DNA from: Macropodus opercularis
Lineage: Eukaryota > Chordata > Actinopteri > Anabantiformes > Osphronemidae
Direction: 5' to 3'
NCBI GenBank assembly: GCA_030770545.1
Contig: CM061107.1
Location: 8,706,001 to 8,770,000 of the forward strand
DNA length: 64,000 nucleotides
Positions 22,711-36,354 of this stretch are shown here, piece after piece. A program made the position numbers and the translations under genes. How positions within the stretch are numbered: the stretch's first letter is position 1; each line of letters starts with the position of its first letter. The notes beneath the pieces are model-generated. The model was not told the DNA's origin and searched no databases. It saw only the letters and a list, made by a program, of their open reading frames with translations.

Positions 22711-25700
22711 ATGGTAAGTTAGTATTGATTATTTATGTTTATTATAAATCATTTTTTGTTTCCATACAAGTTAAGGAATCACTTTAGGAATATTGTTCAC
22801 AACTGACTGCAAGACAAGTGTGAAATCAGAACAAAGGGCAATTCCTTGTCCACAATGAGGGAATATGGGGAAATAAACACACTGTAATTCTTAGAGTAGC
22901 TTTGGAAATTTTACTCTGTCTAGTACAATGCAGGGATTCGTGGTTTAGGGCTCAGTCAGTGTATTCAGGCCTGGTTAAAGACACAAGGCAACAGGGCTAA
23001 ACGCTGAGTTATGTCTCCCTGGTTTCCCCATAAAGCCATGGGCACGAGTCAGAAATCAGTAGCAGCAGTTTCAGGTAATTGAACTGAGCAGAAATCCAAT
23101 GTTTTTGATGCATGAGCCGTAGAGCGAAAGTCTGGAAGGTGCTCCTTCATTTGAGGCGCGACGAGGTGGGTGTGGATGTTTAAGACTGTTAAAGACGTCT
23201 GGAGACGCTTGTTCCCAAGCTGAACATAACCAGCTGTTCTGAAGGACTGCACACAACTTACGGCATCAGTATCAAGTGCAGAGGACCGTTGTCCACTCTG
23301 TTGCTGTGTGAGGGACACTGACTGTGGCCATTCTCTCTCTGATTCATCTGTCAGTGTAGCCTGATCACAGACATGCGCGATGATATGTAACAACTGCAAA
23401 TGTCCTGGAAGATAAAGTGAACAGAAATATCATATAACATATAATATGTAGCAAAAACTTTTTTTTCCAATTCTTGTTTTTACTTGCAACAAATAAAATA
23501 TATTTTGGAGCTGCTTTGATTTTGACTACGATCTGGGATCCCTTTAGCAAAAACCCTGTTCAGGCATCAAATCCAGAACAAAGCAGCCCAATTAGAGAGT
23601 CTTACGTTGCGACACAGTGCGTGGTCGGTCAGCTGAGATAAGTTGAGTGTAGCGCGTACAGATCTCTGCTGCTGAGAGTACACGCCTGTAGTTTTTTCAT
23701 TTTATGGGATCTGCAAAGGATTTAATCAGTCATGCTCTGTCTAATGGATGGGTTGTTCAGTGGAGTGTGATGAGAGCGCATGCTGTCCCGGAGAGAGGGA
23801 GAGAGAGGGAGAGAGATGAGAGAGAGATGAGAGAGAGATGAGAGGAGGAAGACATGACAGTGTCTCTAAAATACAAGGCAGAGAAACACAAAGGAAAAGC
23901 GAGCTGACACTGTCGTAAAGACGGAGCCAAGTTATCTGTTGATTTCTGCCTCTACAGGAATCTTCAGCTTGAATTATGTACATGCTAGGAGTGTGCTCCA
24001 GTGAAAGAAAGAAGGCTGAGCTGTTGTGTGAAGGCACGTTTCGCCTCTTAACACAGAGGGAACGCTAGGCCTGTCCAGGACACGCACATCACTTACTGTA
24101 TATGTGTCACTTTCTCTAAGCCTCTTCCACATCCCTGCCTTCACAGCTAACTCATCTGAGCTGGCTGTGTAACACTAGTGCACCTACAGTATATTTAACT
24201 GGAAGTGCAGCTATTCCCATTTTATCCAGTATATTAGGTGCAAAACTACATTATACAGCTGTAAAAGTACATCTCGAACCTTGAATGGGTTTAAGATGTA
24301 GTTCAGACTTGATGATTCGGACCCTCCTCCTCTCTATCCTGTTCATAGTTAGAGCAAAGTGAGCATATGTGGGATATTTCTTAGAGACATCACATTGCCG
24401 GGAGTGGAATGGATGGATGGACCTCAGCTGGAGCCAAACCCCTGACGTTACTCTGTTTTGTTACGTGCTGCAGACCAGGTCACTCCTAATCAGCTCGTCC
24501 TTGAGTCTTAGTGGATGTTTGACCCAATTCTAAACATCTTCCCTCTGGGTGAAAATTTCATCATCACCGCCACAGCTGATTGGAAATGAAACAGTCATGA
24601 CGCGCCTGGAGGTGTAGACTGTCAGCCTCGATCATTAGCGGGCTACAGTATGAAAATCCCTACACGGTTCATATCAAATCAATGAATGCAGCCGACATAT
24701 CCAGTTTATATTTATAATGTTCTTTAACAGTTAATTCAGTGTTCAACTGTTGTTTAGACAGGACAGTGAACGGCTCAGTTCGAAGATGTCAGACAATTTT
24801 ATTTGGCTTTCATCTTAGGAAAAATTATTGTCAGATTAATGAATATTGAAAAGCATCTTCTCACATCCTGTCAAAGCAGCAGGATCTGACTGGGTGAGTG
24901 CAGTTGTGTTTTGAAAAGAGGAACAGAAAGGCAAACAGGGCTGCTTCCACAGATAATACGTCTCTTGACAGTTACATTTGATATTTTAGGAGACACAGAA
25001 TTCTCAGTCGTACATGTTGTACATGCTTAATGTTGGCCCTGAGTTATTTTGAGACAGTGATGTCACTGCAGTGAAACAATACTACAACTACAGGAAGTAG
25101 CACCACGGTACACTTCAAGCCAATGTAAAGGTTTGCTTTAGATCTGGAAGGCGCTCTGGTCATGCGATAAACACATAATACAGATTTATTATTCAGACGC
25201 TGAACAGTATAATATCATGCAGGCCATTTGACGCGTTTGAAGGCAATCAGTGTAACAGTAAAAGCCGAATAACTATATTATATTAGTGTACTTTTGATTG
25301 ACACTAACATGCAGAGGGGGGTTTTCATGAATGTTGCCAGACCTTGCTGCAATGTCAGGAGATGCCATTAATGCACTGGCGCTGAAATGGGCTTGAGTAA
25401 TTGTGCAGGGCTTTGGAAACACACAGCGCATTCCGGCCTCCAGCAGCCGAGCAGCAGAGTCCGCAGGCTTCACGGAGTCACTGGGACTAGCGTGAGTGAA
25501 GCTGGACGGCAGCGTCGTTGGCAGCAGCTCCGTCAGCGCACGGAGACCAGGCGCGATCTGTTTCTGTTACACAGCTCGGCGTCGGAGCAACATGCTGCTG
25601 CTGAGTGTGAGGAACTACAGCGGCCACTCATTAGCTTACATCATCCAAACACTGCAGTCACACTGAAGCAGCTCATGGCATCATTCGTGCTTCATCTGGG

Positions 25701-28700
25701 TGTTACATTTTGCACATCTTGCCAATCTTCCAAATCTTTGTTGGTCTTCTCCAAACTTGCAGATCTAGGCCAACAGGACGCTAATGACCTGACGCATGAC
25801 TTCGTGAGGTCACGTTTTCATTCATCGTTGCGTTTGTGTCATTCTGCAGGATCTGAAGCGAGTGCTGTCCTTCCCACCGTACCCTGGGGATTACCTGCAT
25901 CCTGTGGTGTATGCCTGCACTGCAGTCATGCTGCTCTGTCTGCTCGTCTCCATCATGACGTATATTGTCCACCACAGGTGAGAATTTGTGGCAGCGGTGA
26001 CGTTTTGTGTGGCAGAGCCTGTTGCTGATGAACTACTACTGATGTACACTAATAGCTGGTGCCGGTCTCCATCCTCATAACCTTTAAGCATCTTCATTGT
26101 TTGCAGTGTGATCCGCATCAGCAGGAATGGCTGGCACACACTCCTCAACTTCCTCTTTCACACAGGACTGACGTTTGGGGTTTTCGCCGGGGGCATCAAT
26201 CAGATTAATTTACCTTTCGTGTGTCAGATTGTAAGTAGTTTTATCTCAGTCTTTATATGCTTGAAGGATCCTGGTTCTACATTTGATTGCGTATTAGGTT
26301 AAGCCTGCAAAGTGCCATCACGGCCGGCCATGCTAGCTGTTGTTTGAGACTGCATGAAGACATGATGCCGCTTCTTGCTGCTGTAAATCTAACCCAGATG
26401 TTTAGCAGCTGCTCTATACCTGCCCTCACAAACTGGACATGAAGCAACTCAATGTCAACCCATTTTCTCTCTGATCAATAACTATTTATTGTTAGTCTTA
26501 GGAATGGACATTAAGATCTGTTTACAAACTACAAACCTCAAATACAAGACGCCACTTACTGACATAAATGGCTATAAAACCCAAAGACGGGGCTTTGGCA
26601 CGCTGCTGTTAGGATCCGGCTCAAAGCGGAGCCTGACACTAGCATGGCTGTCTAGGACATTCAGTGAAGTAGGAACATTTGCCTTTAAGGTCTCTGCATC
26701 TTCACAGTATGTGTGTAGTTCAGTGCACTAGTGCAAACAGAATTCCATAAAAGCAAAACAAAGCAAATCTGGTTCAGTGGACATGTTATAGATTTGTCTG
26801 GACCTTCATTTGATGCCATGTTCAGTGATATTAATCTAATCTAATTAATATAAACGCGCTATACTGACTACTATTAATGTGCGTCTATCCCGGGCTTTGT
26901 TAGGTCGGCATTGTGCTCCACTACGCTTCTTTGTCAACCATGCTGTGGCTGACGTTTACCGCTAGAAACATCTGTAAGGACGTGTCCAAAGACCCACTGA
27001 GGGCGCAGGACAGGAACGAGGCGGCTCAGACGCGCTCAAAGCCGACCATCCTCAGGTAACGAAGGCAGTAAACGTGTTTGTGTCAACAGCCTGTTCAAAG
27101 CTGTTGCTCTGTCTTTAGTTGTTTTATCTTTCGTCACAGATTTTATCTCGTGAGCGACGGAATCCCTCTTGTAATTGTTGGGGTGACAGCAGCGTTTGGT
27201 ATGGACAACTACGGGAGCAGGGATGACGCTTTGTAGTAAGTGCTCATTATTTCTCAGCAACAAGGTTTTCATTCAGTATGAAATGAAATAAAATGTTGAT
27301 GTTTGTGTTTGTTGTGTCTTCCAGCTGCTGGATGGCATGGGAACCAAGTCTGGGAGGTTTCTATGCCCCCATGGGTCTCCTGGTTTTAGTCATGGCTGTG
27401 TACTTCCTGTGCGCCTACATACAGCTCAAGCGCCACCCAGAGCGAAAGTACGAGCTGCGGGTTCTGAGCGAGGAGCAGCAGCAGTTGTCGTCCAGCGACA
27501 CAAACCATCACTGCCATGTCAACACTGGTGGAGCTTCTGGGTCAGGTGGAGATTGTCCAGCGTTTGCTGCCGGTGTATCAGTTTTAGCCAATGAGCACTC
27601 ATTTAAGTCTCAGCTCCGGGCCACAGCCTTTACCCTCTTTCTGTTCCTGGCAACCTGGGCTTTGGGGGCACTGGCAGTGTCGCTGGGGCATTTTCTGGAT
27701 ATGATATTCAGCTGCCTTTATGGGGCTTTTTGTGTCACTCTGGGACTCTTTCTTCTCATCCAGCACTGTGCCAAACGTGATGACGTGTGGCACCGCTGGT
27801 GGGCTTGTTGCCCGTCAAAATCCAAGACAGAGGACGGAAATGGGAACGGACAGAGCCAGAGGCAGGAGCTCCATCAGCCACACTGTCACCTAAACTCCCC
27901 CTGCTCTGGCAAGCAGCCACTGCTCTCTCCTCACCTTTTGCAGAGTTCCCACCACAAAATGACACCACCTCCCCAGAGCCCCACACCCAACCACACTGGT
28001 CCGTGCTGCGTGACTGTGATGGGTCCTGTTACCCCCACCGCCATGTCCTCCCTCACTGAACCAGTGCCCTCGCCACGTCCGCAGTCGCTTCCCGACGAGC
28101 TCCCTCGTCCCATTCTGCCCCTACAGAGCCACCTCGTTGACAGAGCAAAGTCACGCTCCTTCAACCGCCCACGCCCATGCCTCCAGGACTACCGCTCTCA
28201 CATGACTTCCACTAGTATGGATGGGAGTGTGCACGGCTCCCACGTGGACAGCCCTCACGCCGCACACCACCTCGACGGCTCGCCTTTCGTTTCCAACAGC
28301 CTGCTTCCAGACATTGAGCTTCCGTGTCCCAGTCCTCACCTGGAGAAGCAGCTCGCTGCCTGTCACAGCTTGCAGCGCCAGACCTCGTGCCACAGCGTAC
28401 AAGACTCAGTGACTTCCTGCCACAGCCATGCGCACAACATGCACGACAGCATGACCTCCTGTCACAGCCTCCTCCTACCTTCTCATGGAGTCCACTCTTG
28501 CCAGTGGCACATGCACAGCTCAGCTGATCACTCCTCCACCCCAAGCTGCTGTGAGAAACCAGATCCCTTCACCTTACAGTACCAGCAGGACCCTGATGCT
28601 TTCAGATGCCTGTCAAAGACAGAAGAAGGGGATAATCCTTGCATAGAGGTGGAACAGAGGAGTTTCCCTAGAAATACTCTGCCTCGGCAGCATGCTACCA

Positions 28701-28816
28701 TCAACCGACGAGGCACGATCGGCCGAAATAGGAGCCTGCAGGAGGATGGGCTGTTTGGCTCAGACTCCACGGGAAATATACGGACTGGTCCGTGGAAGAA
28801 TGAAACCACTGTATAG
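22711..28816 (+). CDS. adgra1: adhesion G protein-coupled receptor A1 (GPR123), short form
   Basis: Six coding exons: 22711-22713, 25850-25977, 26107-26230, 26904-27055, 27140-27235 and 27325-28816, giving 664 aa. The start ATG is the last codon of the leader exon. Exon 2 continues DLKRVLSFPPYPGDYLHPVV, nearly the human short form. Seven membrane helices follow: TM1 about residues 14-38; TM5 in GGFYAPMGLLVLVMAVYF; TM6 in TAFTLFLFLATWALGALAV; TM7 in FSCLYGAFCVTLGLFLLI. As in human ADGRA1 there is no signal peptide, LRR/Ig ectodomain or GAIN domain, so it cannot be self-cleaved like typical adhesion GPCRs. The long cytoplasmic tail ends TGNIRTGPWKNETTV, a class I PDZ-binding end identical to human. 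Human ADGRA1 is mainly expressed in brain. Fish often have two copies (a and b), and I cannot tell which this is. Confidence 0.92.
23793..23850. repeat. GA-rich simple repeat in adgra1 intron 1
   Basis: GAGAGAGG and GAGATGAGA units are repeated several times. It lies within the 3.1-kb intron between the start-codon exon and exon 2. Confidence 0.75.
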
Positions 28817-31760
28817 TTTTCGTACACGTGTATCGTGTAATTGAATTACTCCGTAAGTGTTTGGGTCTCATTGCCTTCAGCTTGGCCCTTAAACCACAGG
28901 TTGAGCTTTCAGTGAGGCCTTGTATCCCCATGATATGTCAGAACCCTTTATGACTAATTTATCTTCGAGTGTGCAATTAGTTTTATAAGGATTATTCAAA
29001 TGGAAAAAATATATATATATATTCAAACAAGGTTGAATTGACTTTCTGCTCCATACGGTTTAAAGGTGCAGTCAGTGCTCTGTGGCTTCCTTAGACACCG
29101 CAAACACACCTGCTACCAGTTTACAAGCTGACTGTTTGAACGATGGCGATAATAAAGGGTTCGTACGTTTTCATACTTGCAGTCGGACAGGGAATGCAGT
29201 CATTTCCAAGCTGCTAGGCTAGAGATTGCGTCTTCATTTCACACTGTGAGACAAATAAAAACCCAGGAAATGCCAGCAGCTTTGCTGTGCTGACATCTAA
29301 AATGAGTGATGACAAAGAAACTTAGAGGCAACAGAACTTGTCACGTTGAGTACAACGCGAGCACTTGTACTACCATGTCAATGGACTGCAAATGTGGATT
29401 TATGCTTGTAAAGCGCACAAAGTGTCTGCAGAACAAGTCTGAGGTACATTATTGATGTGGCTGCTGAAGAACAGACACTGAGCTTCTGAAACTGCGACAG
29501 ACTGATAACTGAGCTGTCAGCTCAACACCTATTAGTGTTACGCATTTACTGACCCCACATTACGTGTGTGTGAACATTGCAACATATAAAAACAGAATCA
29601 ACAATCAGTGCGAAGCGTCTAAGTTTGTTGAGGTTTTAGGGAAACAACTGTAGTCAATACATTAAGAAAACATTATACAGAACAGATTGAAAAGAAAACA
29701 TCTACTATTCATTTGAGAAGAGGCTGCAAGTTTTCACTGATTGCACCTTTAAACACAGGAGTTGATGTGTATAAATATAGTCTTGTGCAAAAGTTTTAGG
29801 CGGGTGTGAAAAAATGCTGTAAACAATGAATGCTTTCAAAAATGGAAGTGTTAAATATTTATTTTCATAAAGGAACAAAATGCAGTGAATGAACAACAGA
29901 GAAATCTAAATCAAATGAGTGTTTGGTGTCACCACACTTTGCTAAAACAGCAGCAGATGTTCTAGGTTCACTTACACAGTTGGTGAAGGAACTCGGCTGT
30001 AGGTTGTTCAAACATCTAGAGAACTAACCACAGATCTCCTGTGGATGTAGCGTTTCTACATCACTTCCAGTACTGACAGCACTGACGTAGTGACACCAAA
30101 TATTTTATTTGATTTGAATTTTTTTATTTATTCGCTCACTTCGCATTTTGTAAATTGACAAAGATAAAACTGAAAACATTTTGTTTACAGCATTTTTTCC
30201 AGACCTGCCTGAAACCTGCATATATATATATAACAACACAATATAATTTTAAATAGGTGATTACCTACTGTGTGTGTAAACACATTTGAATCAGTGTGAG
30301 CATGTGTGTGTTTCATGTGCATGGGTAGGTACATACTAATGTGGCGTGTCTGTGCTAAATGTATTTGTTTTACCCAAAACACAGATTTTTACACGTGTGG
30401 ATCTCTTGATAAAGTTTAATTTATAAAGTTAGTTATTTATGAAGAGACACTTTGCGTATGCTACCAAATAGAGTCAAGAAGAGGCTCTAGTCTGACAAAT
30501 ATTGCACTAGTATGAGCTGTAGTAACCCTCACATGGGAAGATGATTCCAAAAAAGTGCTATGTGCTGCAAAGCCCAAACGTATGTGCCAGTTTTCACTGT
30601 GATGAGAAACTAATCACAACTCGTGCTCTATGAGATTCTCATAGCTTGTAGCATGATACAAATGTGAACTCAGGTTTTAGTAGATCACCATCAGCGACTC
30701 TTTCAAGTCGTTCCGGGAACATTTCAATGTTTAGCCCAGAGAGGTGTTTGATAAAGTGACCTACTTGAGCCAGTCAGGCCCGTTTTCTGTTTCAGGACGT
30801 TCAAATCTTGTTCAGACCACCTGCTAAATAACCAGCTGCTAATTCCTCCCGTTGTCCAGATTTGTATATAACACACATATGATAATTATTCGAATGGAAG
30901 GATTTTATACAAGATACATCTACAAAATAAACTGAAAAATGTTTAGCATCCTTCTTGATAAAGAAGCAGTGATTTGAAGTTGGCTTCACCTAAACTACCA
31001 TGTATGGAATTATATTAGTTTTATTTCTGACCACATATGGGAAATTTGTAGCAAAAAATATTTTAAAACACATAAATTCTATTTTGTAAAGAAAAATTTT
31101 CCTAATAAAAGTATTTGTGGAGACATGGATTGGACTACATAACGTCATAGATGAGGACTGGCCCTTGATTTAGCCAAAGCTTCATTATTTTAATTAGCTT
31201 CATCCTAGTTCATGGTTGCTCCTTCACATTTGTCTTTATTAGATGCCTCTCTGGTTCATGTGGTATTTCGCGGCACATTTGGAACAAGTGAGCGTGGATG
31301 TGTCTTAGTTCAACTCATATCCTTGCATTTCTTCGAATTTTAGGCCATAATTAGGCCGTCACATAAACAAGCATTATGAGGGATGAGTCCTATCACTGTA
31401 ATTTAAACACAGTTGTTCACCTATATGTCAGCATATCCCAGTTTTACGTAGGCGTGGGCTTGATCATCCAACAACACTTACTTCCAGCCTGATGCTGATG
31501 ACTGTGTACGTGACGTGTTGTTGTAACCCAGTGTAGTGACAGCTGTAAGTGTCTTCCCAGGCCGTTGGCAGGGGCGACATGGTTGCTGTCCAAACATGAA
31601 ACCATTTTTATGTGACTTTTTTTTATTTTTATTTCTTACTTCTGTTGTGGATCTTCAACAGTGTAAAGAAACATGTGGACACCTTGTGAGACAAAGGGAA
31701 GACCAATATGAGCACTGTGTGTTGTCTGCACTTCAAATAAAGATTTTCTGTGTGACACTG
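28817..31760 (+). other. adgra1 3' region, no further gene
   Basis: No coding exon is seen downstream of the adgra1 stop. AATAAA signals on the plus strand occur near 29,150 and 31,735. Either could end the adgra1 transcript, giving a 3' UTR of about 0.35 or 2.9 kb. A Tc1/mariner-like element (29,775-30,225) lies inside. Confidence 0.4.
29775..30225. mobile_element. palindromic non-autonomous Tc1/mariner-like element (MITE)
   Basis: The left arm (TCTTGTGCAAAAGTTTTAGG from 29781) and the right arm form long imperfect inverted repeats. GAAAAAATGCTGTAAACAA at 29808-29826 is mirrored at about 30181-30199. An inner block around 29903-29932 (AATCTAAATCAAATGAG, GGTGTCAC) is mirrored at 30086-30120. 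No transposase frame remains. The end sequence resembles fish Tc1-like terminal repeats. The outer ends have decayed, and a TATATATA stretch follows the right end. Confidence 0.65.
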
Positions 31761-34700
31761 CATATTGTAGGTGCTTGTTCTGTCTTTTGGCTCTGGACTG
31801 AGTAATATTATGATTTAAACTGATGCATCACATAACCTCTAATTTTAGTGGAATAAAGATAAATTGGGGAATAAAGGTGATTTTCTCATGACATACATTC
31901 AATCTTATTTAACGACTAGATATTTAAAACCTATGTTCCTGAAGTTTAGTTTAGTTTGGTGTAGAATGTGTATAAGCGGAGTATATTTTTCAAATTCATT
32001 TAGTGGGTCACCTGAGGTCACTGCCTTGTTAAGAACAGTTTCATGTGCATTTATGAATAGTAACATATCTCTTAGCTAAAATCTTTTTGTTTTGATCAAC
32101 GCAGAGCTTTTGGAGACTGCTACTTGTCCTCTGAGAGCAGTGCTGCGCAGCCTTGTTCTGACAGTCTTGTGTTCTTTATTTAGCTGCCTATGCGTCTATG
32201 AGTGATGAAGCCTCTTTTCTATCTCTCGGTGTGGGGCGATCGCGTTGGCTGCCCGATCATACAAATAAGTTTTAAGTCCAGTCCTGACTTGATGCTGTGA
32301 AAGCTCCTCTTTACTACGTGTGTCATACTATGTTTCCCACTATTATCATGCTACTGTACTTAATCGCCGGCAGCTGGAAATGTAAACACTGATTAACACC
32401 CAACCTGACTGGTCTGTGAGACCGAAACTGGTTAATGCTTCAGTGAGTTTGCTCCCGATTTATTGGTATTAAAACAGACATTTAAGGGACATTTCTGTCC
32501 ACAAATCCGTCAATCGATTGATAGAGATGAAAGGCAGGTTTTGTTTTTGCTGACACAATATAGTGCTTCATGGAGAGGTCTCCGCCATGCCTCCCATCCC
32601 CCACACAGTGCCCTCCTCCACAGCCATGGGCCACTGGCCTGAACCACTTCAGCAGCAGAGAAGTCAGAAAAATTATGCAGATGTCCCTGATTTGAACATG
32701 ACCTATTTTGAAGTCCTACAGAAGCCTGCAGACCTGGACGTCTCTCTGCTGCAGTGGGCTATTGCCCACACCTGCCTATAGTATACGCTAAGCACAGTTT
32801 TCAGATTTCAGCTCTTACAACTGATGCGGTTTAACAAACATATTCTGACACATTCATTTGCTGCACAAATGTCCGGAGTTTCTGCTGCGCTGCCTCCCCT
32901 GTGGACGCGTTTCTTCAGCCTCTCTACACTGAACATCCTTCCTCTATTTGTGCGGACTATCATTCCACTTATGTAGTTCGACATTTACAGCGGACTGCAA
33001 GATTGTCTAAGCAGCAGTGTCAGGCTCATTCAGACAAATTCCAGCCTACGAAAGTACAATTAAAGTAAATGTATGTAAATGAAATTATTTTACTGGCTGT
33101 CAGAGTTAGCTGAACACAACAGTTGTGTAGAGTGGACTAAAACGCAGAATTGTCCCCGATAGCAGTAGGTTCAGCATGATGTTAATCATGAAATGACAAA
33201 TCACTTCAACCGCAGCACCCCTAATAATAAGCGTAGTTATTTCTAAACATAGTCAACATAATCAACCGTCAGAATCAAAGTGACTTTCTTATAATGGTCA
33301 TTTATTTAGTAGTTGGTTCACTGCCCACTAGCTTTTATAGAATAAGGTATGATTTTGTGTTTTGACATTAAGTCACAAATTTAATGCTGAAGAGCTGAGT
33401 TGGCAACTTTGATGCCTGCTGTAGAGACTCACCATACTCTAGGTCTGAAGACACCATCTTCTGCTGCCCTCATGTGGATCTCTTAGACGCAAGCCAACCT
33501 GTGTCCTATATAAAGCATAGAAACATTTTACAGAAGTGCCAATTCTAATTATTTATTAAAAAGACACAGTTCTTACCATAAAGTATGTACATTTATTAAG
33601 AGGAGTGTGAACCACAAGTTGGACAAGAGATTACAGTACACACTGTCAACCTGCCAAAGGACATTTTAGGCACTTAGCATGAGGAAAGATTCAGTAAGGA
33701 TTTGACAATCCACCATAAATGTGACAAACGCATGCCTGTCAGAACCGAACCTGGAGGCCACATAGCGTTTGCATCTAGTCAAGCTCTGGGAGTGGGTCGG
33801 GTGCACTGAACGTTAGAATTACTAAGTTGAGTACGTGATACACAATACGCCTGCAAAATCAGAGATAGAAAGTTAAAAAAACTAATGAACTTGAAATTTT
33901 TAAGTTGTAGCCCTTGATTTGAAAAAGTTTGACAGTTTGCAGATTCAACATCGGATCATGAGGCGTTTATCCACCAACAAACAAAAAACACACACCAAGG
34001 TAAGAAAGACTTCAGTAAAGCTGGACAGATTTTACAAAAAGTTTGCACTGGGTGCTGATACTACACCTGTACCAAACATGGTTTGCTTGCTTTATAAAGG
34101 GCGGCTTCATTAATCGGAGGAAAGTTAGCCTTTCACAGTCAGCTGCCTTGATAAAAGGAATAAAAGGTCATTAGGAGAAACACACTTGTGAGTCAGGACA
34201 TGGTTAGCATGCAATAAAGGTCAAAGGTCAAAATTAAAAATGCCTTTGTCTTGGCCTATGTCTCATTGGAGAAATATGCTGGAGGTGTCTCACTGAACTA
34301 CATTGTAATCACACACACGACACTGCAGCATTTCCACATTCCTCTTTGCGTTGAGTGATCAGTCATGCTAAACTAGGCTAACCACGTCCCGACGCCTGCT
34401 CTGCTTTGAACAATGTGACAAGTACTCCTCTCATTTATGCAAAACGCAAATGTGACCTTGAAAAATAACAATCTTTTACCAGCATCATGCTGAAACGACA
34501 AAGCTGAATTTGTTCTATGGAATTAGAAACTCACATATCTGGGAAGCTACTAATGATGCTACATTTTTAGGAAATGCACAGGAAATGATTTCCAATAACC
34601 TAATTGCAAAAAAGCTGCTGTGGATGAGTAGTTGGTTCAAATAACCCTGCTAAGATGAGACGGCAGTAATTGAAGGTTGAACGTATAGAAACATTGCATG

Positions 34701-36354
34701 GCTTGCAGTTTCAGTAACATTTGCATATTGAATGAAATAAAACATTCCTTTCATACAATCATTAAAACCTCTAATGAAAATACAATGTAATGTCCTGCAG
34801 CCATTTAGGAAAAAAAGCATGTCACATGCTTTACAGTAAAACATTAAAGCGGTAAATGCTGAAAGTGAAATGCATGGGTCACGTTGAGGGCTCTCATTAC
34901 ACATAAGACGATCCTTTATTGAGCCCACGTTGGGCAAATCCAATTAATACAACGTCCACAGGGAATGGTCTAATATTAACTATAAAAACACCTGTTAAAA
35001 GATTAAGAAACTGTAACGTACCAAGAACGGTTTGAAGAAGGGCCTTTCTTTATATCAACTCCAATTAAATCATTGCTCTATAACAAATTTACATCAATTT
35101 AAATGCTGAGATGCTGGAGTGATCCAGCCAAGTCTTTTAGTTTTAAAAAGATCTTTTCTTAATTCCAACAAGCAATAATGCAGATTAGACAGGTCAAAGT
35201 ACTGCGTCTAGAGTCCTTCATCAAGCTCAGTGACAGTAGCGTCGATAAACCGTTGTTTTCATAGTTGTTAACATTAAAACCACATCTGAATTGCTTGTGG
35301 CAGGCTGTTAATGGGATATGGTGATGGGAGTGTGGAGTTGGTGGCATCTTAACTATGAGCAAAAAAAAAAAAGTTAACTTAATAAAACTGACTTTGCAAC
35401 TATACCGATACCTGCCGTGCCTTGAATGTCATCGTCAGGCCCTGTTGATTGTGGCATTGCAGTGGTATTTTGGACAGAGTTTAATGAAAGTGTCTCTGAG
35501 TGTCAACATCATGTTCTAAATTATTTGATGAACAAACAATGCAACTTACAAAAGAAATATATATTCTTAAAGAAAAAATCTGTAACATTTGTAGTTAAAA
35601 CCAAATGTGTATACACAAGAATCATGAGCAAAAAGCCCGAGTTACTGCCAAACATTATTCTGAATAAAACTGCATAGGGCATATTACAGTATGCATGACT
35701 GGTTATGTCTTAAGTACTTAAGACGGTGAACAATGAAACATCCCTGCTTAACTGTAACTTTGCAAGATTACCGTAGTGATGACACATTTTGCAGGTTGAC
35801 AAAATCCTGATTAGAAAATATTGTAAACTAAATCTGAGTGTAAAACAATATATTGTTCAATTAAAACATTATACAAAAAGGACCAGAACATTAATTTTCA
35901 TCACAAGTGGCAACAACTAAAGCTTGTATACAAATTGAAACGACTAAAATATACAAAAGTCCCTTAAACTAGGCTTATGATTTTGTTTTGTTTTTTAACT
36001 TTCAGCAAATGTGACAAACCAGGAGAATATGAAATAACCTGAGTAATTTAACCCAACTCTGTATACGACCTTTAGCGATAGTCTCACGTCTATGCCAGTG
36101 CTCTAACCACAACTCCTAATTACAGTGTACCATTTTCACAGTTCAATGTGACCTGTGCATGCATGATTCACATCATGCTAGCAGTACAATTAATACCGGA
36201 ATAAGTATGAAAAGTTTAACTAACTCACTTAAGAATATGTATTTACAGTTTCAAAGCATAGTGGAAGGTCAATAAAAATATACACATTTAACCTCTTGTT
36301 GCACTTCACACGGAGAAAATATCCATAAAGCCATTTGAAGGTGATTGAAAACTT
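31761..36354. other. intergenic stretch and probable 3' UTR of znf518
   Basis: No supported coding exon. The right part is AT-rich and is probably the znf518 3' UTR, read leftwards. Minus-strand AATAAA candidates lie near 34,914 and 33,590, among others. A CTCF-like motif (minus) is at 33461-33477. An open frame at 32,563-32,781 has no splice context or family match. Confidence 0.4.

Noticed and set aside
25387..26028. 213-codon plus-strand frame covering adgra1 exon 2
   Set aside because: It reads exon 2 in a different frame. The receptor frame (DLKRVLSFPPYPGDYLHPVV) is the one that matches the family.
27756..28544. Several minus- and plus-strand frames overlapping the adgra1 last exon
   Set aside because: They overlap a well-supported GPCR tail in other frames and have no independent family match or splice context.
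32563..32781. 72-codon plus-strand frame with a non-repetitive composition
   Set aside because: No family resemblance, no acceptor or donor context, and no neighbouring exons. It may be chance or a relic.
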